DNA of 64,000 bases from Tianweitania populi (GCF_014652875.1 NZ_BMZQ01000001.1:1857532-1921531); one strand, 5' to 3'; shown: positions 25,087 through 34,891, counted from the stretch's first letter. Notes: a model not told the origin generated them from the letters alone. Made by a program: numbers and translations.

Positions 25087-27375
25087 TCAATCGATCTGAA
25101 TGTTGGAGAAAGGCCCGCCTTCGAGGTTCATGCCGCGCGCTGCCAGCGCTGACAGAACCTCCTGCCGGGGACCGAACAGAACCACCGTGCCGTTGACCAG
25201 CACGAGCACCTTGTTGACGCTTTGCAGCAGTGCCGGCCGCTGCGTGATTGTCACCACCGTGATCTTGTTCTGCTTGGCATGGTCGAGCGCACGCGCCAGC
25301 GCCTGTTCGCCGAAGCTGTCGAGGTTGGAGTTCGGCTCATCCAGGATTACCATCTTCGGCGATCCGAAGAAAGCGCGGGCCAGTGCAATGCGCTGCTTCT
25401 GGCCGCCCGACAGCGGCGAACCATCGGCCGTCACCACTGTCTCATAACCATGTGGAAGCGAGGCGATCAGCTCATGCACGTCGGCAAGCTTGGCGGCCTC
25501 GTAGATGTCGGCGTCGCTCGCATCTTCCCGCATGCGGCCGATATTGGCCTTGATCGTGCCGGGAAAGAGCTGCACGTCCTGCGGCAGATAGCCGATATTC
25601 TCGCCGAACTGGCGCTGGTCCCAGTTCCTGAGATCCATCAGATCGAGCCGCACGGCGCCGGAAGTCGGCAAGATGGAACCGACTAGCATCTTGCCGAGCG
25701 TCGTCTTGCCGGCACCTGAATTGCCGATGATCGCAAGGGAGTCGCCCGGCATGAGCGAGAAGGTCACGCCGTTCAGCACCACGCGCTTGGTGCCGTTGGG
25801 AACGAAAAGCAGGCGCTCGACATCGAGCCGGCCTTCCGGGTTCGGCAGCTTCAAGCGCTCAAAGTTCATCGGCGAGGTCTTCAGAAGTGTGGCGATGCGC
25901 TGATAGCTGGCGCGCGATTGCACCACCTGGTGCCAGCCCTCGATCGCGCCTTCGATCGGGCCCAGCGCACGACCGGCGATGATCGACGCCGCGATCACCA
26001 TGCCGCCGGTCAGCTCGCCCTCGATCGACAAGAACGCGCCCCAGCCCAGCATCGAGACCTGGGTCAGAAGCCGGATCGCCTTCGACAGTGAGGCAAAGCC
26101 GATGTTGCGATCCTGCGCTTCCACCTGGGCGCTGAGCGAAGACGCCGTGTCCCTGCCCCACAGCCGCACCGTTTCCGGGATCATCGCCAGTGCGTTGATG
26201 ATCTGCGAATTGCGCGACATGGCGTCGAGATGAAGGTTCGACCGCACGAGATGCCCGTTGGCTTCGGCAAAATGCGCATGCGTGGCGCGCTGGTTGAAGA
26301 TCGCCACGATCAAAAGCAGGAAGGACGACAGGATCACGATCGAGCCGAGATGCGGATGCACCAGAAACACCGCGACCAGGAAGACAGGCGCGACCGGTGC
26401 ATCGAGCAGCGAAAGCAGCGTGCCGGAAGTCAGAAACGAGCGCAGCTGTTGCAGATCGCCCAGCACCTGATATTCGCGCCCGTTGCTTTGCAAGGACGCG
26501 CGAGCCGCCGCACTCAGGATCGGCGCGCCGAGCTGTGCCGCGACTTCCACCGCCGTGCGCATCAGGATGAAGCGGCGCAGTGCATCGAGCACCGACTGCA
26601 TGATCACCGCGCCCACGATCACGGTGGTGAGCATGATCAGCGTGTCGATCGAACGGCTGGACAAGACACGGTCGGAGATCTGGAACAGATAGATGGGAAT
26701 AGCCAGAACCAGCACATTGGTGGCCAGCGTGAACACCATCACGATGGCCAGGTTGTGCTTCACCGCCTTGATGCCGGCTTGCAGCGAATGGGAGTAATCG
26801 ACAGGGCCGAGCCGCTTGTGGAACGCGCCGCCGCCACCACCGCCGCCACCGCCCTTGCCGGTGTCTGAAGGCCCGCGTCCGCCCTGCGACGGCTCCTTCT
26901 TCGGCGCTTCCACCGGGCCGCGATCGGCTTCCAGCACCACCATTCCCGACGGCTTGGCTTCGCTCTTCATCTCCGGCGCGGCGGGCGCTTGCGGTGCTTC
27001 GGGAAGAACCCGGCTTTCCGGCTGCGCTGCAGGTTTGGCTGAAGGCTGGGGCGTCTCGACGCGCGCGACCGGCGGGACAACCGGAATGGGAGTCGGGACC
27101 GGTGCCGGCACCGTCGGGCTTTGCGCCAGCGCCTTTGCGGCTTCAGGCACGACAACCGTGCGCTTCACGCCGGCGCGCTGCAGCATTTCCTGATCGAACA
27201 GCTCGCCCAGCATCGTGTCGAGATTGGACAAGGTCTTGTCGATCGCTTCACTCGGGCCGCGCAGCATCTGTGCCAGCGGCTTGGATGCAGTGCTCGGTCT
27301 GGCATGCGTATCGTCCTGCGACGCCTCATCCGCCGGCTCCTCGCGGAACGGCTGGAAATCCCCCCGGTCGACCAT
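25087..27375 (-). CDS. type I secretion ABC exporter (PrtD/RsaD family) with long N-terminal extension
   Basis: A 762-residue transporter; usual PrtD proteins have about 570-590. Residues 1-190 are an extra cytoplasmic region: a helical start (SEAIDKTLSNLDTMLGELFDQ), a Pro/Ala-rich linker, then a run of nine glycines (175-183). Spans begin near 205. The ATPase has Walker A GNSGAGKTT (551-559), signature LSGGQ (655-659) and Walker B VILDEPNSNLD. The H-loop, normally ITHRP, reads ITQRP here (Gln712, codon 25240-25242). There is no peptidase C39 domain. Cargo is probably the two unusual proteins encoded upstream. Confidence 0.9.
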   Translation of the reverse strand: MVDRGDFQPFREEPADEASQDDTHARPSTASKPLAQMLRGPSEAIDKTLSNLDTMLGELFDQEMLQRAGVKRTVVVPEAAKALAQSPTVPAPVPTPIPVVPPVARVETPQPSAKPAAQPESRVLPEAPQAPAAPEMKSEAKPSGMVVLEADRGPVEAPKKEPSQGGRGPSDTGKGGGGGGGGGAFHKRLGPVDYSHSLQAGIKAVKHNLAIVMVFTLATNVLVLAIPIYLFQISDRVLSSRSIDTLIMLTTVIVGAVIMQSVLDALRRFILMRTAVEVAAQLGAPILSAAARASLQSNGREYQVLGDLQQLRSFLTSGTLLSLLDAPVAPVFLVAVFLVHPHLGSIVILSSFLLLIVAIFNQRATHAHFAEANGHLVRSNLHLDAMSRNSQIINALAMIPETVRLWGRDTASSLSAQVEAQDRNIGFASLSKAIRLLTQVSMLGWGAFLSIEGELTGGMVIAASIIAGRALGPIEGAIEGWHQVVQSRASYQRIATLLKTSPMNFERLKLPNPEGRLDVERLLFVPNGTKRVVLNGVTFSLMPGDSLAIIGNSGAGKTTLGKMLVGSILPTSGAVRLDLMDLRNWDQRQFGENIGYLPQDVQLFPGTIKANIGRMREDASDADIYEAAKLADVHELIASLPHGYETVVTADGSPLSGGQKQRIALARAFFGSPKMVILDEPNSNLDSFGEQALARALDHAKQNKITVVTITQRPALLQSVNKVLVLVNGTVVLFGPRQEVLSALAARGMNLEGGPFSNIQID

Positions 27376-27394
27376 GTGTGTTCTTACCTTTGAC

Positions 27395-29458
27395 CTAACT
27401 CAGCATGCTGTGCATGGGATCGACCGCGCCGTGATGGTCGGCGATCGTCGGCTTGGCGAAACTGTCATTCCAGTGATCGGACGGTGACGTGACGGCGTTG
27501 TCCTGCAAAAAGGCAACTGCCTCGTTCACCAGATGGTCGGGATCAGCCAAGCCGAAGCTGGGTTTGCTCGACACAAGCTCGGCCTGCACCAGCATGGCGT
27601 CGGAATAGGTATGACCGCCGGCATAGATCTTGCCGGAATAATCGACGTCGGTGATCCCGGCGAGATTGATGACCTGGTTGTTGCCGGTCGACACGGTCCA
27701 GTGGGCGTTGGCATCGGCCTTCGCCTGATCCATCGCCAAGGCAATCTGGTCGCTGTCGCCGAGAATGTTGGTCTGCTTGATGTAGTTCAGGTTGAGGAAA
27801 TCGCCGGTGACGTAAAGCACGCGCAGACCCGCCATGCCCGCAAACATCGGGTCGTTCATGACCCCGGCCGGCAGGCTCTCATTGCCAGCCGCAAAGTTTG
27901 CGGCGGCTTGCCCATAGGCATTCGGCAGCGCTTCAACGCCGGCGCCATGCATGTTGTGGATCGTAGCCTGGTTCCAAAGCAGGTTGCCCTGCGTCGACAA
28001 CTGGAACTGGCTGTTGGTCTGGAAACCATCGACGCCGCCGACGAGATCGTTGTCGAGCAGAACGTTCATCTGGTGGATAATGTTGGCGTCGTAGATGCTT
28101 CCACCGACGATGATCAGGTCGAAGAAGTGGCCGATCTGCTGCAGGAAAACATCGTTCAACTGCATGTTGTCACCAGTGGTGACGGTGGTCTTATATCCGC
28201 TCGACGACAACACCGCGATGTCGCTGTCGCTCATGAAGGCGAGCTGCTCGACCCAGGCCATGATGGTAAGGTCGCCATGCAGCGTCGTGATGGCCCATTG
28301 CGACGGAAACTGACCGGGTGCAGGCAGATTGACGGCATGCTGCGGCCCCAGATCCGTTTGCTTGAACATGGCGATGTTGAAGGCCTGCGTCGGATCGCTA
28401 TTATCCAGCTGCCACCCATTCAGCCCATGCAACATCGAGCCGATCGCATCCTGATCGGCAAACACGTTGATCTGGATGATCGCGTCGAGCTGATGGTAGT
28501 CGCCAACGGCGGCCATCACATGCGCGGCCGTCCATTGGTTGGCAATTTGCGCAGTATTCACCAGCGTGTTGCCGCCGGTCGACGCGTCGACTGACGAGTC
28601 CGCCTGAGCACCGCCATAGGCCGTGCTGCCAGTCGCACTCGCCGCAGTGGAAGGCGTATCACCACCGAGGCGGATCGAGCTTGGAAGCGCATTATCGTCG
28701 TCGGCGTCGTCGGGCTTGGTCTTGAGATAATCGTCCAGCTTAGGAAGATCGTCGGTCACCGCCACGCCGTTGACGAAGCTTTGGCCGAGCGGATCGCTCG
28801 ACACGAACAGCGAGAAGTCGTCGGCCTCCACGCTTTGGTGATGCGCCGCGAAATCACGCAGCATGACGGTGACATTGTCGATGAAGTCGGCCAGCGCGGC
28901 CGTGTTGTCCGTCGCGCCGGTGGCATCCAGGCCCCAAAGCGGGGAAAGATCGTGCGCGGCATCCACGAGCTGCGCCAGCTGCGCATCGGGATCGCCAATC
29001 TGATGGAAAATCAAGCCGTGATTGCCGACGGACGCATAATCGTCGTCGGACAGAACCGCTTCCTGATGGATCAGGGTTGCGATCGATCCTTGCGGGTCGA
29101 GCTGCCCATGGCCGCTACGCGATACATGCGCGGCATGGAGCGAGCGCGTTGCTTCAGCATCATGATCCGCAATGCGCGCCGACTTTGTCGGAAGCGGCCG
29201 ATAGGTCACCGTCGTGTCATGCACGACGCGAACCAGTTGAGACGGCTGCGGAAGGTACAAAACGCCGGGATCGAAATCCTCGAGATCGAGCGCGGCATTG
29301 AGGGAAACCGGATGGCTGTCGGCATGCGACGGGTCGCGGTCGTGCTGCTGCTTTGCCGTAAATTCGTTGAAGGATTTACGCAGGCGCGCAGCCTCGGTGG
29401 TGACGTCGAACAGGCCCACGAAATGAGCGATGGCTTCGGTTGTCTTGTCGAGAAACAC
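27395..29458 (-). CDS. putative type I secreted repeat-motif protein, 687 aa
   Basis: Not recognised as a named family. Long, acidic, Asp/Asn/Gln/His-rich, few lysines and no cysteine seen; no signal peptide or membrane span. A short motif of the form hydrophobic-x-x-Q followed by four to five residues and DxD recurs at about 129-140, 327-338, 403-413, 460-471 and 559-570 (LIHQEAVLSDDD, IIQINVFADQD, VEQLAFMSDSD, IIHQMNVLLDND, IKQTNILGDSD). Another block, LQQIGHFFDLIIVGGS (439-454), resembles the C-terminus of the glycine-rich neighbour. RTX nonapeptides are absent. The place between a glycine-rich cargo candidate and the exporter, plus the lack of a Sec signal, suggest a type I substrate or assembly partner. 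Confidence 0.7.
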   Translation of the reverse strand: MFLDKTTEAIAHFVGLFDVTTEAARLRKSFNEFTAKQQHDRDPSHADSHPVSLNAALDLEDFDPGVLYLPQPSQLVRVVHDTTVTYRPLPTKSARIADHDAEATRSLHAAHVSRSGHGQLDPQGSIATLIHQEAVLSDDDYASVGNHGLIFHQIGDPDAQLAQLVDAAHDLSPLWGLDATGATDNTAALADFIDNVTVMLRDFAAHHQSVEADDFSLFVSSDPLGQSFVNGVAVTDDLPKLDDYLKTKPDDADDDNALPSSIRLGGDTPSTAASATGSTAYGGAQADSSVDASTGGNTLVNTAQIANQWTAAHVMAAVGDYHQLDAIIQINVFADQDAIGSMLHGLNGWQLDNSDPTQAFNIAMFKQTDLGPQHAVNLPAPGQFPSQWAITTLHGDLTIMAWVEQLAFMSDSDIAVLSSSGYKTTVTTGDNMQLNDVFLQQIGHFFDLIIVGGSIYDANIIHQMNVLLDNDLVGGVDGFQTNSQFQLSTQGNLLWNQATIHNMHGAGVEALPNAYGQAAANFAAGNESLPAGVMNDPMFAGMAGLRVLYVTGDFLNLNYIKQTNILGDSDQIALAMDQAKADANAHWTVSTGNNQVINLAGITDVDYSGKIYAGGHTYSDAMLVQAELVSSKPSFGLADPDHLVNEAVAFLQDNAVTSPSDHWNDSFAKPTIADHHGAVDPMHSMLS

Positions 29459-29508
29459 GGCTCAAGCCTCCGTCGGCACGCCGTTGCGGCCGATTTTTGA
29501 AAGGAGTT

Positions 29509-29533
29509 GGGTCGCGCAGGAGCTGCGCGACCC
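29509..29533 (-). other. intercistronic stem-loop between two putative secreted proteins
   Basis: GGGTCGCGCA (29509-29518) pairs perfectly with TGCGCGACCC (29524-29533) around a 5-base loop. No T-run follows on the leftward transcript. Placed after the first cargo gene, it would favour high expression of that gene over the downstream exporter genes. Confidence 0.7.
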
Positions 29534-29555
29534 GGTTCTTGTGCTGTGTTGGCCT

Positions 29556-31250
29556 TCAGGTGTTGTGGTGGTCGCCATCCTCGCCAGCGGTCATGCTGGA
29601 GAGGCTGCCGCCGACAACCGTCATATCGACGGCGTTCTGCTGCAGGTTGGCACCCATCGACAGCGTTGCATTGAACGCGTTGGTGTCGATAACCGCGTCA
29701 GCCGAAGCCGAGCTCGTGCCGGTGACATAGCCGTCGTCGCCATTGCTCGAACCCCAGGTGCCGCCAGCGCCGCCGAAGCCGCCATCGCCATTGGTGGCAT
29801 AGCCGCCGAAGCCGCCTGCACCGCCTGCACCAGAGAAAGCATCGCCAGCAAGAGCTGAACCACCGACGCCGTCAGCCCAAGCGCCGCTCAAAGCATCGCC
29901 GCCTGCACCGCCCCAGGCCTGCGCGCCGCCGCCGAAGGCATCGCCCGAAGCAGCCCAGCCGCTCGTGGCTCCACCGCCATAGGCTTCGCCGCCTGCACCA
30001 CCGGCACCGCCGGCTGCGCCAGCTGAACTCGAGCCGGAACCCGTGCCATAGCCACTGGCAGAGCCAGCGCCCCCAGCGCCCGAACCGCCGACATCGCCGC
30101 TGCCACCACCGGCGCCGCCGGCGCCCGAGGCACCACCACCGCCGCCGCCGCCACCGCCACCGCCGCCACCTGTGCCGCCCGTGTTGCTGACGCTGCCGTC
30201 ATTGTTGTGGCTATAGGCAGTGCCCGGCCAGTAATCGCCACCGCTTGCGGAGGTCGGCATGTGGCTGGAAAGATCGCCGATATCGCCACCGGAGCCACCA
30301 GCAGCACCGTTTCCGCCATTGCCGGCTTCGCCGGTATCGCCACCGCGTGCGCCGTTGCCGGACGAGCCTTCGGCGGTGCTGTCTCCGCCCATGGCACCGG
30401 CATGTCCGGAGCCTAGACCGAGGCCGAGGCTGAAGCCGAGGGCTGCGCCGCCGGCGCCGCCGAAGCCGCCAGATGCGCCGCCGCCATTGGCATAGCCGGA
30501 TGAAGCACCGCCGCTAACGCCGCCGCCACCAGTGGAACCTGCTCCACCGCCAGCACCCGCATTCGACGTGCTTCCAGCCGTACCGCCCGTGCCAATGCCG
30601 CCGAGCGCAATGCCGCCAAAAGCGGTTCCACCGTTCGCGCCCGAGCCGCCCAACGACTTGGCGAAGCTGCCGCCATCGCCTCCAGCACCACCGCCGCTGA
30701 TCCCGTCGCCTGCATGGGCATCGCCGGCATCCGCGTTACCATTTTGGTTGAACGTTCCGGTGTTGCTGGTCGAGAAGTCCTCGACGTAGTCGTTGTCGCT
30801 GATATTGGCGACCTGGTTGATGAGCGTTCCAACCGAGTCCGCACCCGTCATGCCGTTCAAAGCGTTGTCGAAAGTCGTGTTGAACACCGAACCGATCGAG
30901 GCATCGTCTTTAAGGTCGAGGTCGATCGTGTCGTTGTCCGACGGCTCCCAGCCTTCCATGTTCAGGCCCACGCCAACGCCGACGTTCACGTGAGTGTCGG
31001 TGGTCGTCGTCGTATGGTTTTCGTTGGTGTTCAGGTTGCCGTTCCCATTCAGGTTCAGGCTTCCATTGGCATTCAGATTGCCATTGCCGTTGAGATTGCC
31101 ATTTCCGTTGCCGTTTTCATTGCCGTTATAGGACTCGCTATACTGGCCCTGGCCCTGGCCCTGGCCTTGAGCCTGGCCCTGTAACTCGTACTGGCTCTGA
31201 TCCTGATTGGAAGGATCGTAGTGATTACCGTGCCTGTTATTACCGCTCAT
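29556..31250 (-). CDS. glycine-rich putative type I secreted protein, 564 aa
   Basis: First gene of the secretion operon. Layout: a Gln/Gly tract and repeated NGNGN/NLNGN units (residues about 25-80), a Thr run, an acidic stretch (DNDTIDLDLKDD), the motif LINQVANISDNDYV (about 143-156) shared with the 687-aa neighbour, then about 330 residues dominated by Gly, Ala and Ser with a GGGGGGGGGGGGG run, and a non-repetitive C-terminus with LQQNAVDMTVVGGS. No Sec signal, no cysteine, no RTX repeats. A non-cleaved C-terminal signal is likely. Role in surface matrix or adhesion is inferred from composition. ATG 31250 chosen; TTG 31256 is in frame. Confidence 0.75.
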   Translation of the reverse strand: MSGNNRHGNHYDPSNQDQSQYELQGQAQGQGQGQGQYSESYNGNENGNGNGNLNGNGNLNANGSLNLNGNGNLNTNENHTTTTTDTHVNVGVGVGLNMEGWEPSDNDTIDLDLKDDASIGSVFNTTFDNALNGMTGADSVGTLINQVANISDNDYVEDFSTSNTGTFNQNGNADAGDAHAGDGISGGGAGGDGGSFAKSLGGSGANGGTAFGGIALGGIGTGGTAGSTSNAGAGGGAGSTGGGGVSGGASSGYANGGGASGGFGGAGGAALGFSLGLGLGSGHAGAMGGDSTAEGSSGNGARGGDTGEAGNGGNGAAGGSGGDIGDLSSHMPTSASGGDYWPGTAYSHNNDGSVSNTGGTGGGGGGGGGGGGGASGAGGAGGGSGDVGGSGAGGAGSASGYGTGSGSSSAGAAGGAGGAGGEAYGGGATSGWAASGDAFGGGAQAWGGAGGDALSGAWADGVGGSALAGDAFSGAGGAGGFGGYATNGDGGFGGAGGTWGSSNGDDGYVTGTSSASADAVIDTNAFNATLSMGANLQQNAVDMTVVGGSLSSMTAGEDGDHHNT

Positions 31251-31941
31251 CTTCAAAATCCTGAAAGAGGCCGCGGACCCGGAACGCCATTCATCTCATA
31301 GGGCGCTTTGCGGGGTTAAGCGGCGTGTTCATTTTCGCTGCTGCTTCAATCTCCGGACACACTCGATCGAGGGGACGAACGACCGCAGACCCGGCATGCG
31401 TTGCTTGATGAGATCCTCCTCAAAGGAGAGCGCGTGTCAGCGAGCGCTCGCCCATTGGGACAAGCCGCAACCTGAGGTTCTTTGGATGGGTCCGGCACTC
31501 TCCAAACCGGAACGAGATTACACTGCCAGCCCTTTATTGAAGTAAAAATACCTCAATTGGAGCTAGATCGACAGTAAGACGCAAGGCTACTTTGTTAGCG
31601 CGGCATAATATTCAAAAATAAGCCGGCGACACATGGTCTCTCAAGCTTACGACAGGTTCACTGACCATTATTGCAGGTGCGCGCAACCCGAAACACTGCA
31701 GATTTGAACAAGCAATTTAGCATCAACTTATGGAAATCGCTGGTGTTTTGGGCGCCTAGCACAACGAGTCCTGCCGAGCCACAAAAACTAAATCGTTCCG
31801 GCTATATCCAGGTTACAAGAAGAGAGATACATTTATTCCAGACTATCAAAGTTAAACGATTATTAAACATTGTTGGAACGTCCGCAGAAGGAATTGCCTA
31901 AGGAGTAGGGGAACGCAGTATCGCGTATTGGGGGAGTGCCT
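31251..31941. promoter_or_regulatory. long AT-rich divergent control region of the secretion locus, with CtrA box
   Basis: A 691-base gap between the secreted-protein operon (left) and the LuxR-type regulator (right). From about 31500 to 31900 it is clearly AT-richer than the rest of the window. At 31852-31866 it holds TTAA-N7-TTAA, followed by AC, matching the consensus CtrA binding box, 76 bases before the regulator start. A 76-codon frame at 31671-31901 has no family features and is disregarded. The size suggests several regulator sites. Confidence 0.55.
31852..31866. promoter_or_regulatory. candidate CtrA binding box
   Basis: TTAA (31852-31855), seven bases ACGATTA, TTAA (31863-31866). 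This is the full Caulobacter/rhizobial consensus spacing. The region is AT-rich, which raises the chance rate, but two near-matches upstream of other signalling genes in this window and a cpdR gene strengthen it. Confidence 0.45.
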
Positions 31942-32715
31942 ATGTCTGAAGTAATGCAATCCTACGCTAAAGCCGAGCGAGACGGGTTCGGCCGGCCTGT
32001 CCGGAAGCGCGACACCTTCCTGTTTGTCACGGCAAAGCCAGTCCTGTCGGACTGTCTGATCCAGGCCATCGAAACGGAATTTGTCGATGTGGGAGCCGTT
32101 CAGGTGCCGGATCTGCCTGCAGCATGCGAGGGATCCAAGGGGAACGTTTCACTGATCTTCGTCGACCTTGCTTTGTTCGAACAGCTTGAAAACTGGGTCC
32201 CGGAGCTGATGAACGCGCATCCGAGCGCGCTGATCGCAATGGTCCAGACCGACGCCCGTCGCTCCGTGCCGATCGACGAAATCTTGCGATCCAACGTTGT
32301 TTGCGGCGTGTTGCCGATGCACCTGAAGCTCGATATCTGGCTCTCGGTGATCCGGCTGCTGCTGATCGGCGGCGAATATATCCCGACCGCCATGTTCCGT
32401 CCGCTCGCTTCCGAAAAGATCGTCGCGCAGCAGCCCGCCAAGGCTCCCGCTCCGCCTGGGCATTTCGATCCGCGCGAGTTGAGCGGCCTGACCGAGCGCG
32501 AATTGCAGATCCTGGAACTGGTCGCGCGGGGTTTGCAGAACAAGGTGATCGCGGCCAGCCTGCAGCTGTCTGAACACACGGTGAAGATCCACCTGCACAA
32601 CATCATTACCAAGCTCGGCACATCAAACCGCACACAGGCCGCGGCCATCTTCCACCGCAGCCGTGGAGGAGAAGCCGACGGAGCCTCTGCCCTCACCCTC
32701 CTGCCCGGACGGTGA
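31942..32715 (+). CDS. LuxR-type regulator with degenerate receiver domain
   Basis: A 257-residue regulator. The N-terminal 25-150 region has the alternating strand-helix layout of a receiver (FLFVTAKPVLSDCL, LIFVDLALFEQ with D75 where the phospho-acceptor would be), but lacks the paired acidic residues after strand 1 (AKP instead) and the Lys-Pro switch. Residues 180-238 form a LuxR helix-turn-helix (LSGLTERELQILELVARGL, LQLSEHTVKIHLHNI). This is CsgD-like in design. Divergent from the secretion operon, it is the obvious candidate to regulate it. ATG 31942 is preceded by GGGGGAG at good spacing. Confidence 0.82.
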   Translation: MSEVMQSYAKAERDGFGRPVRKRDTFLFVTAKPVLSDCLIQAIETEFVDVGAVQVPDLPAACEGSKGNVSLIFVDLALFEQLENWVPELMNAHPSALIAMVQTDARRSVPIDEILRSNVVCGVLPMHLKLDIWLSVIRLLLIGGEYIPTAMFRPLASEKIVAQQPAKAPAPPGHFDPRELSGLTERELQILELVARGLQNKVIAASLQLSEHTVKIHLHNIITKLGTSNRTQAAAIFHRSRGGEADGASALTLLPGR

Positions 32716-33199
32716 CATCGTGCTGTTCAAGGATGTTCTCCAGCTCGTCGGCCACCTGAACTACACGTGGACCAACACGGAAAGCCTCCTGATCTACCTG
32801 ATCGCCGGCCTTGCAAAAACCGACAAGGAAACCGCGATCATCATCTTCCTGACCCTGAACACCACGAAAGCCCGCATCGAGCTCGTGGAACGTCTCGCGA
32901 AGATGTCGAAAACCAAGTCGGAAGACCGCAAGGCCGTGCTCGAATTGACGAGCCGGTTGAGCCGTCAGGCGCGGCTGCGCAACAAATACACGCATTGCAT
33001 TTATTCGTTCGACCAGACCGGCACGCGGGCCAGCACGCAATTGATGCGCGTGGTGGAAAGCAAGGATGCCGTGCGCTACGGCAAGGTCGAGGCGCTGGAC
33101 GATCCCGAAATGATGCGCATTTCAGCCTCGATCGCGGCGATCCAGGGCATCAACAAGGACATCTGGACGCTGGTGGAAGCCAAGAACTTTCCGCATTGA
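32663..33199 (+). CDS. hypothetical protein, up to 178 aa
   Basis: Not recognised. Mostly helical, with two moderately hydrophobic stretches (ESLLIYLIAGLAK and TAIIIFLTLNTTKARIEL) and a basic, Arg-rich middle (SRLSRQARLRNKYTH). Membrane association is possible but the helices are marginal. As listed, a GTG start overlaps the regulator gene by 53 bases in another frame; a second GTG at 32720, with GGACGG upstream, would start just after the regulator stop and give 159 residues, and may be the true start. Co-transcription with the LuxR-type gene is likely. Confidence 0.65.
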   Translation: MEEKPTEPLPSPSCPDGDIVLFKDVLQLVGHLNYTWTNTESLLIYLIAGLAKTDKETAIIIFLTLNTTKARIELVERLAKMSKTKSEDRKAVLELTSRLSRQARLRNKYTHCIYSFDQTGTRASTQLMRVVESKDAVRYGKVEALDDPEMMRISASIAAIQGINKDIWTLVEAKNFPH

Positions 33200-33224
33200 A
33201 GCGTTCTGTCCGCCGGTAAAACGG

Positions 33225-33800
33225 CTAGCTGTCGATGCGTGTCCATTCGGAACCGCCGCCGGCATTGGGCTTCTGGCGCGCGAAATATTTGTAGGGCGTG
33301 CGCGACCACGGCTTGATGGCATCCGTCATGTTGTCGAGCACCAGATCGCCCTTCGACGTGCGAACGGTCAGCACAGCATGACCGGCACCATTCAGAGTGC
33401 CGACCGTGAGAAGCAAAGTCGAAGCGGGCCATCCGCGTTTCAGAAGCTCGGCCTTCTTCATGATCGCGAGATCCTCGCAGTCACCGCCGGCATCCGCGGT
33501 CGGCATGCCCCATTGGTCGCCGCTGAGACCCGGTTTGTCATCGCGCTGCTTGAAGCCGCGATTGACGGATGTGTTGACGGCCTTCAACTCGGCCATGCGC
33601 GCGGGCGTCATGGTCATGGCATCGGACGCGCCATTGGTTGAACACAAGCGCGGCTGCTCGTCACAGAAGGGGTAGAAGCCAGGAGGTGCAAAGGCGAAGC
33701 CGAGCGGCTTCATTGTCGAGGGTGCACCAATACTACTCGTGGTTTCCGAACAAGCGGCACAACCCAGGAGCACGGCAAGAACGATCACGCAGCGAATCAT
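33225..33800 (-). CDS. transglutaminase-like cysteine peptidase (BTLCP/LapG-like), lipoprotein
   Basis: A 191-residue protein with a lipoprotein-type signal (VLAVLLGC, probable lipidated Cys14). Family DUF920/BTLCP: Cys108 in GGDCEDLA, His141 in GAGHAVL and Asp156 in LVLDN form the catalytic triad. Pseudomonas LapG, the studied member, cuts the N-terminus of a type I secreted adhesin in the periplasm and is controlled by the c-di-GMP receptor LapD. Here the gene lies 2 kb from a type I secretion operon and faces a glycine-rich exported protein. No LapD homologue is visible in the window. ATG 33800 precedes the signal; the frame reaches 33824. Confidence 0.82.
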   Translation of the reverse strand: MIRCVIVLAVLLGCAACSETTSSIGAPSTMKPLGFAFAPPGFYPFCDEQPRLCSTNGASDAMTMTPARMAELKAVNTSVNRGFKQRDDKPGLSGDQWGMPTADAGGDCEDLAIMKKAELLKRGWPASTLLLTVGTLNGAGHAVLTVRTSKGDLVLDNMTDAIKPWSRTPYKYFARQKPNAGGGSEWTRIDS

Positions 33801-33974
33801 GACTATCTCCGGCGTCAATCGCATAGGCTAAAATGCGCCGGTGAGGCAAATATAAAGAATCCCGCTTGCGGACAGATCAGGATTACACTAGCGTTTACAG
33901 ATTGTTACCAATGACGGTGACATCCATCATACGCCAAAGAGGGGACGGGCGCATCTTTCCTTAGGAGGAAGAGC

Positions 33975-34868
<894 letters not shown>

Positions 34869-34891
34869 GAGCCCTCACCAACCCTCAAAGG

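Noticed and set aside
27395..31250. RTX-type calcium-binding toxin or adhesin
   Set aside because: No GGxGxDxUx nonapeptides in either protein; the DxD motifs are isolated and of different pattern.
31671..31901. 76-codon frame in the AT-rich divergent region
   Set aside because: No ribosome-binding site, no family features, and it covers the candidate CtrA box; composition looks non-coding.
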